The position numbers were made by a program, and so were the translations under genes. Below are positions 58,521 through 64,000 of a stretch of DNA of 64,000 nt, one piece after another. A model generated the notes under the pieces. It was given only the letters and a program-made list of their open reading frames with translations. It did no database searches and was not told the DNA's origin. This DNA is from Plectrocnemia conspersa (taxonomy: Eukaryota; Arthropoda; Insecta; Trichoptera; Polycentropodidae), in the NCBI GenBank assembly GCA_009617715.1, contig VTFK01000088.1:1-64000 (forward strand). Reading direction: 5' to 3'. Position 1 is the stretch's first letter. Every line of letters begins with the position of its first letter.

Positions 58521-59161
58521 GTTTGATGCGATGGATTTTTCCCTAAATTCTACCGAGTCATAGAAAATAAGTAAAAATTAACCGTTACAAATAATTTCTA
58601 AGAAATGTATACCCCTACTCTCGACGGGCCTGCCTATAAGCATATGCAGCAAAGAGGGGGAAGGGGAAAATTTTACGAAAGACTTGGAAAATCATTTATG
58701 ATTTTTTTTATTTTTATTTTGCATTTTATTTTGAATTTTCAAAGAATGGTTTGATTTATTTTCTTATGTGATGTTATAGCTTTTAAATTAATAACTACTC
58801 TTAGCTGATCAAACATGTCTACAAATTATTTTACTTCTCTTTTAAATCAAATAATAAAATCTAATACAAATAGAAATATATTACGTTTTGTTTAAGTATT
58901 AAATTTGGTCAAAAAAATAAAAAAAAAAGCACATTTTTTAGATATGTCAACATTGTATTTGCGGGAAATTGCTGATACTGTCAAAACTTATCAGTCTTAT
59001 CATTTGCACCTTGGAATTGCCTGATGTGTGAACGCGTTTGATAATTGCTAACAATTTCAAGAGTATGTATATATATTCGTGATTTCCTGATTGATGTCAA
59101 TAAGGATTTTGGCCGAAAACTTAACCAAAAGACATTTTTTGTTGTATTTTTATAATAAAAT

Positions 59162-60581
59162 ATGGAAACAGTAAATAAAATATTAACGGTTGCTCAGAAG
59201 AAAAAAATACTTGATGACATTGACTCTAAAGTGGACTCGAAAAGAAGATTGGCATTACAATATGGAATCACTCAATCTACCTTAGCTATGATTATTGAAA
59301 ATAGAGACAAAATAGATAACTCTTTCAATGGCTACCAACCGAAGACTACAAAAAATAAACCAAAAATATTAGAATACGAACAATTAGAATTAAAGTTACA
59401 TGAATATTATTTAGAAATGCAAGATAAAAACGTCTATATATCCGGTCCGGATTTGCTTAAAAAAGCCACAGCTATAGCCATTGAATTAAAAATAGTCTTC
59501 AAACCGTATAACGGTTGGTTGGATCGCTTTTTGGATCATTACGAAATAGATCTTTCGAAAAATTGTGGACAAAGGTCGTTAGAATGGCTCATAGAGAAGA
59601 GATGCATCTTGGATAAATATGAACCGAGAAATATATACAACATAGACGAGATAATCTTAAATTATAATTTTGTACAAAATAGTACTTGGGTTCTTGCTTG
59701 TGAAGACGTCAGTAATATTAAAACAATCAAGAAAAAAATGGCTACAATAGTACTTTGTACTAATATGGATGGATCTGATAAAAAGAAAATTGACTGTTAT
59801 AGGAAATAATGACGAAGAGCAATTCGAGCATTTACTAGTCAATTATGAACGAAACGATAAAAGGCAGATGACTCATGAAATCTTTAAAAAAATCATCATC
59901 AGAATGCAACAAGACATGGATAAAGATGATAGGAAAATGTTGTTGATATTGAATAAAAACAGAGCTCACCGTATACCAAAATTAAAACTGCCAAATGTTG
60001 AGTTTTTGTTTTTGCCTGGAAGCACTAAGAGCATTCTTCAACCACTGAATCAAGGAATAATTCGTGATTTTAAAACCAACTTAAAAAAGGAATACAGCCG
60101 TTTCATAGTCAATGAAATGGAACTTAATGACAAATGGTCCATTTACGAGGCCTGTAATGCTATGTCTTCAGTCTGGCAATCTATGGCATCTCAGAAAGTT
60201 TTAGACAGTTTTATTAAAAGCGGGATTCATAAAAAGTCTGATGAGGAAGAAACTGCAACGGACTATAAAAATTTTAACTTACGCAATATTAAAACTGAAA
60301 AAAACGATGAAGAAATGTATTCTCAGATTATGAAAGACTCTAAGGAAGAACCTTGTGTATCATTTGCAATCAAAACAGAAAATTCCGATAGCTTCAATTT
60401 GTCTCCAAATAAAAATACAATACTCAAAAGTGTAAAAAGCGATAAAATTAAGTTTATTAATAAAAAAGTAAAAATGAGTATAACAGATATTAAAACGTTT
60501 TCAAAGAAAACACTCAAAACTACCAAAACCAATAAAAATGATAAAATGAAACAAATGAAAATTAACAGCTATTTTATATAG
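59162..60581 (+). pseudogene. Pogo/Tigger-like (CENP-B-type) transposase-derived gene with one frame break
   Basis: Two overlapping frames, 59162-59809 and 59769-60581, read as one protein of about 470 residues if a single A in the run at about 59785-59795 is disregarded. Order: CENP-B N-terminal helix-turn-helix (KKILDDIDSKVDSKRRLALQ, YGITQSTLAMII), second DNA-binding region (SGPDLLKKATAIAIELK, NGWLDRFLDHYEI), DDE domain (NIYNIDEIILNYNF; LLILNKNRAHRIPK; SILQPLNQGIIRDFKT), then a Lys/Asp-rich tail of more than 100 residues. Key residues: the first catalytic Asp is present; the second (usual LDN) reads LNK and the third (usual PLDQG) reads PLNQG, both Asn. The protein ends QMKINSYF, a PCNA-interacting-type box. 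No introns; AATAAA at 60643. Either an old dead element or a host-adopted DNA-binding gene with an indel or sequencing error. Confidence 0.75.
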
Positions 60582-60599
60582 ACAATATATAAATGTAAT

Positions 60600-61224
60600 T
60601 AAAGGTGCGTATATTTCATTTATATAAATAATATAATAATTAAATAAACTAATCTAATTTTAATGTCGATTTTTATATTTGTTTTAATCTGAGCTGGATA
60701 AGTATTTTTCAATAGTTAATATTAAAAAATTAAAAATGAGCCTTTTTCAAATAGATTTGTATTTTTATTCGTTTAAGCTGTTCATATTGTTAATTACATA
60801 ATATTTTATTTTGTGTTATAAAAAATCTGTATTTTAATTAATTTTACTCCCAAATGAGTTCATATAATTTTTTAAAAATTCAATAAAAAATTTATTAAAA
60901 ACGGATTTTCGTTTTAATTATTTTAGAAATAAAATATAAACTGTTCTTGATAAGAATATTAGTCAAAAATTCCTAATTCCGGGTTTCATTGGTATTATAA
61001 ATCATTCATGATCCCGGAATTGGATTTCTTGCCTTGATAAAAGTGTTGTAAAACTAATTGAGTTGTGTCCCTATAATTTTCTAAGAAACAAACTTTTTTA
61101 CTTTGCTGCGGTGACAAGGCTATATGCAGGTCTGCCAAGAGGGGGCAAATTTCTGGGGCCCGACTGAAAAAATTCATTGCAAGATGTATTTAAAAACAAC
61201 CTTGAGTAATGAATCCGAAACAAA
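60600..61224. other. 3' side of the pogo-like gene, no gene seen
   Basis: AT-rich up to about 60960. 61120-61165 has gcaggtctgccaagaggggg followed by caaatttctggggcccgact, reminiscent of hAT-type element ends, but no partner end was found. Confidence 0.35.
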
Positions 61225-61720
61225 CTAGTTGTTTGCGTATGTTGGCGCCAGTCGACCACACGCTGGAGTTCGCCATTTATAGTGTAGGAGAGCGAGGGAT
61301 AACTCTTGAGGTTAAAACCCAAACCCTTGAGGGGAAGTGATCTATCGGGTTAGGTAGGGCGCGAGGCACTACTGATGACGAACAAATCATAGCAGAGTAA
61401 CACAAGCAGGGCCAAAGGTCTCGACCCTGAGGGAAACCGAGGTCCAAGGATGCGACTGAGGCAACATATACACCCTTCGAAGATCAGGGGGTTGGTGTTG
61501 TGACAAGGATGATACGCAATGCAAAGCAATACAGGCCAGCAAACGAGAGCACGTCTCCCCGAGCGCTCGGGAGAAATACTAATGCAACGACAATAAAATA
61601 TTTAGCACTACAGGGGGTGGGGTCCCGCTCATCTGGCAGTCAAAAGCTGGGTGCCCGCCCATAAGGGTGGGACTCGTAGGGCCCTAGTACTGGTAACGGC
61701 AGTCGCACACGCAACGGTTA
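61225..61720. repeat. 450-bp dispersed repeat, copy 2
   Basis: Collinear with 30795-31250. This copy has an extra stretch (ctcgaccctgagggaaaccg, then aggtccaaggatgcgactga) that is missing from copy 1, and it lacks the jockey fragment next to it. The two copies therefore share only the 450-base unit. Confidence 0.65.
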
Positions 61721-62929
61721 ACATGTAGCTATACTTCTGTTTGCGTATGCATATATTTAATTTATAAGTTACTTTTGCCTTTTTTATACACGTAAGAGAT
61801 AAAAGAAGCAGAACACTGCCTTCAAAAGCACCCATTTTACAATAAGCATTATTATTCAAAGTAACAGGGTGTATTTTTTTGATGTTTGTATTAAAATTTG
61901 TTGGCAAATTATTGTTAATTTTATTGCTTTTTGAACCTTATAAAATATTAAACTTACACTATATTTGCGTTAACACAGTCAGTTAGAGAGCTATCCATTT
62001 CATCATTATTCATAATTGAGAAAGATGACAAGATTGGGTTTATTATTATTTTTTATTATATTACTATGTATTAGAATTTTTTTTTATAGTTGAGAGGAAA
62101 TATTCAACGAATGTCAGCCAAGAAATAACGAAGAATCAACAACAACACCAGCTGATTATATAAATTTAATGTTTTTATTGACCGTATTATCAGTAATTTG
62201 ACAAGTAGATTTGATGCAGCAAAATAAATAAATAATGCATTCAGTTTCATCTGGATATTTTGCAACTTTAATGATAACGAGATTCGAGAAAAGGCAAAAG
62301 ACTACGAAACAAATATGATGATCTTGTGAGCTGTTATACAAAGAAATATTACATTAAAATCAATATGTGACGTATATATATTGAAACAAAAAATATTTTA
62401 CCCGTATATTTGCAAAATAAAATAAAACAGCCTTTTTATGAAAATTGAAAATATTCCGCCATAAATGCAAAATGATTCTAAAATGCACGTCATTTAATTA
62501 AATACATACTATGAATCTTAATGAAAAATAAATATTAAAAAAAGCTGAAAAATTACGTCCCTGAAATTCTCAGGTTATCCCTCAAAGAAAATCTAAAAAA
62601 GCAGTCTCGAATCTATCCCAAAAATATTTTTTTAAATATACCATTTCAATGAAATCATATCGGAATACATTTTCACTGGTAGATACATATTTTTAGTAGT
62701 GAAAATTTAATTTATATGGCAGGTGCTAGTAAAATTATATGATTTTAACTTTATTGCATTTTTATTTAATATGTATCCACATCATAATTTCCATTAAACA
62801 CTTGTTTTTAAATAAAATATATTATTCAGCATAACAATTAAATATTATAGAAGCATAACAATGCAAGACCTTAACCAAATTTATTAATCTTTCAATATCA
62901 CAGTCTCCTTAACAATTAATAGTAATTTT
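61721..62929. other. Intergenic; dispersed repeat copy at 62540-62750
   Basis: No gene. 62540-62750 is the second copy of the repeat at 25505-25740. The remainder is AT-rich; its right part is probably the ACSF3 3' untranslated region. Confidence 0.45.
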
Positions 62930-64000
62930 TCAACATGGTTTTTTAAGCAATATATCTTTTAATTCTTTCTTGTTCACTTTACCCATTGCATTTCTTGTAA
63001 TTCTGTAACATGATAAATAATTTATATATAAAAAATAAAAAAAGAGTATATAAAGTTACGTACTTATCAACTGGAAATAACTTTGTCGGTAATTGATATT
63101 TAGGTAGATATTGAAGAGCCCATTTCTGTAATTCCTTCAAGGAGAGGGAAGAGCCTGATTTAAATTCTATTACTGCGGCAACCTATAAAACAACATGATT
63201 AAAATATAAGATTGGTATAAATACAAATCGAATGGCTTACCGTTTCTCCCCATGTAATATCGGGCAAACCTAAAACTGCAATATCTACGATAGACTCGTG
63301 ACCTAGCAGAACTGTTTCGATATCGAGTGCAGAGATTTTATAACCGCCTGATTTTATTATGTCGATTGATGTTCTGCCTTGAATTCTTACTTGCCCATTT
63401 TCGAGTATTGCAGTATCGCCTAAAAACATATAGTTAATATATTGAATGCAAATAAAATCAGTAAATTATTTATGTACAACCTGTCTTAAACCATCCATCT
63501 GTTGTAAATTCAGCTTTAGTTTGTTCCGGACGGTTCCAATATTGCTTAAATACGCCAGGACCTCGAACGAGTAATTCTCCAGAGACAGGAGTTTTAGATT
63601 GCTTTTGATGATAAGTTACTTTACACTAGTATTAAAAAATATAGTTTAAGCAATTTATACAATAAAGATTATCCTCAGTTTAAAATAATACTCATTTGTA
63701 AATACGAAAAAGGAATATACTTTTTTTTTTCAATATTCATATATCCACAGTCCTTAAAAAGATTATTGGCATTCACTTGCGACTGCATTTGCAAGTAATA
63801 TTTTTGAAAATCTAACTATAATAATAAATAATGAATGAAACACATTAAACACAATACTTTATATTATATTTTATACCTCTGGACTCCAAGGAGGTGTTTC
63901 TAAAGTCGCTAATGTAACTGTTCCTTTTGAAGTATCGTTTCCGATAATTTGAGCAGATACACCAGGCAACGTATAGCCCACGAATCCAGGAGTTCTATCT
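62930..64000 (-). CDS. ACSF3: Malonyl-CoA/methylmalonyl-CoA synthetase ACSF3 (3' part)
   Basis: Mitochondrial acyl-CoA synthetase that activates malonate and methylmalonate, feeding mitochondrial fatty acid synthesis. Six exons seen: 64000-63877 (partial), 63815-63721, 63625-63481, 63419-63241, 63182-63064 and 63002-62930 (stop TGA). Motifs: [45 protein letters not shown] (adenylate-forming A8 core); [20 protein letters not shown] (hinge); [28 protein letters not shown] with the catalytic Lys of motif A10. This matches ACSF3 more than other AMP-forming synthetases. The exon 63815-63721 ends in a run of ten A (minus strand) and leaves the phase off by two relative to the next exon; this could be a homopolymer error or a different donor. 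The 5' part is outside the window. Confidence 0.88.

Overview
The window is a piece of an insect nuclear genome. It is AT-rich, its genes are split by short introns with GT..AG ends, and several gene types point to arthropods: a secreted GMC oxidoreductase, a secreted carboxylesterase, and MADF/BESS and PIF/Harbinger parts. The order of insect cannot be fixed from the sequence alone. Eight host genes can be read, six of them from start to stop with all splice phases agreeing or on a single exon. Most of the remaining sequence is mobile-element debris.

Layout, left to right. 1-5272 (-): 5' part of a GMC (glucose dehydrogenase-like) oxidoreductase that runs off the left edge; its third intron holds a dead P-element/THAP9-like transposase. 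7880-9560 (-): dead hAT transposase carrying a tandem repeat that contains the 3' half of a tRNA-Trp. 9700-10941 (+): 3' part of an IQ-motif dynein regulatory complex subunit (DRC10/IQCD-like). 11126-20713 (-): complete SWAP70/DEF6-like gene with a 7.4-kb first intron, inside which one hAT-type MITE sits within another, each with a perfect 8-bp target duplication. 21-31.3 kb: no host gene recognised; hAT and jockey remains, MITEs and a large inverted repeat. 32755-34595 (-): E3 ubiquitin ligase RNF25. 35.7-36.35 kb: an old repeat split by a hAT MITE with a perfect target duplication. 37.8-40.3 kb: a rearranged PIF/Harbinger element. 42.9-45.2 kb: mariner and LINE remains. 45590-50697 (+): complete carboxylesterase with an intact catalytic triad. 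53546-54241 (-): intronless BAP29/31-like gene. 55200-56870 (+): complete dynamitin (DCTN2). 57.9-58.9 kb: a foldback repeat with a mariner piece and a TA microsatellite in its centre. 59162-60581 (+): a long pogo/Tigger-like reading frame broken by one base, with two of three catalytic Asp changed to Asn and a C-terminal PCNA-binding type motif kept. 62930-64000 (-): 3' part of the mitochondrial malonyl-CoA synthetase ACSF3.

The host genes do unrelated jobs (detoxification or hormone oxidation, cilium, Rac signalling, ubiquitin, ER export, dynein transport, mitochondrial fatty acid synthesis), so no operon-like system is implied. The most interesting material is in the mobile elements: the pogo-like gene, the nested hAT MITEs, the tRNA-Trp half repeat, the long inverted repeats shared between distant places, and the scrambled Harbinger locus.
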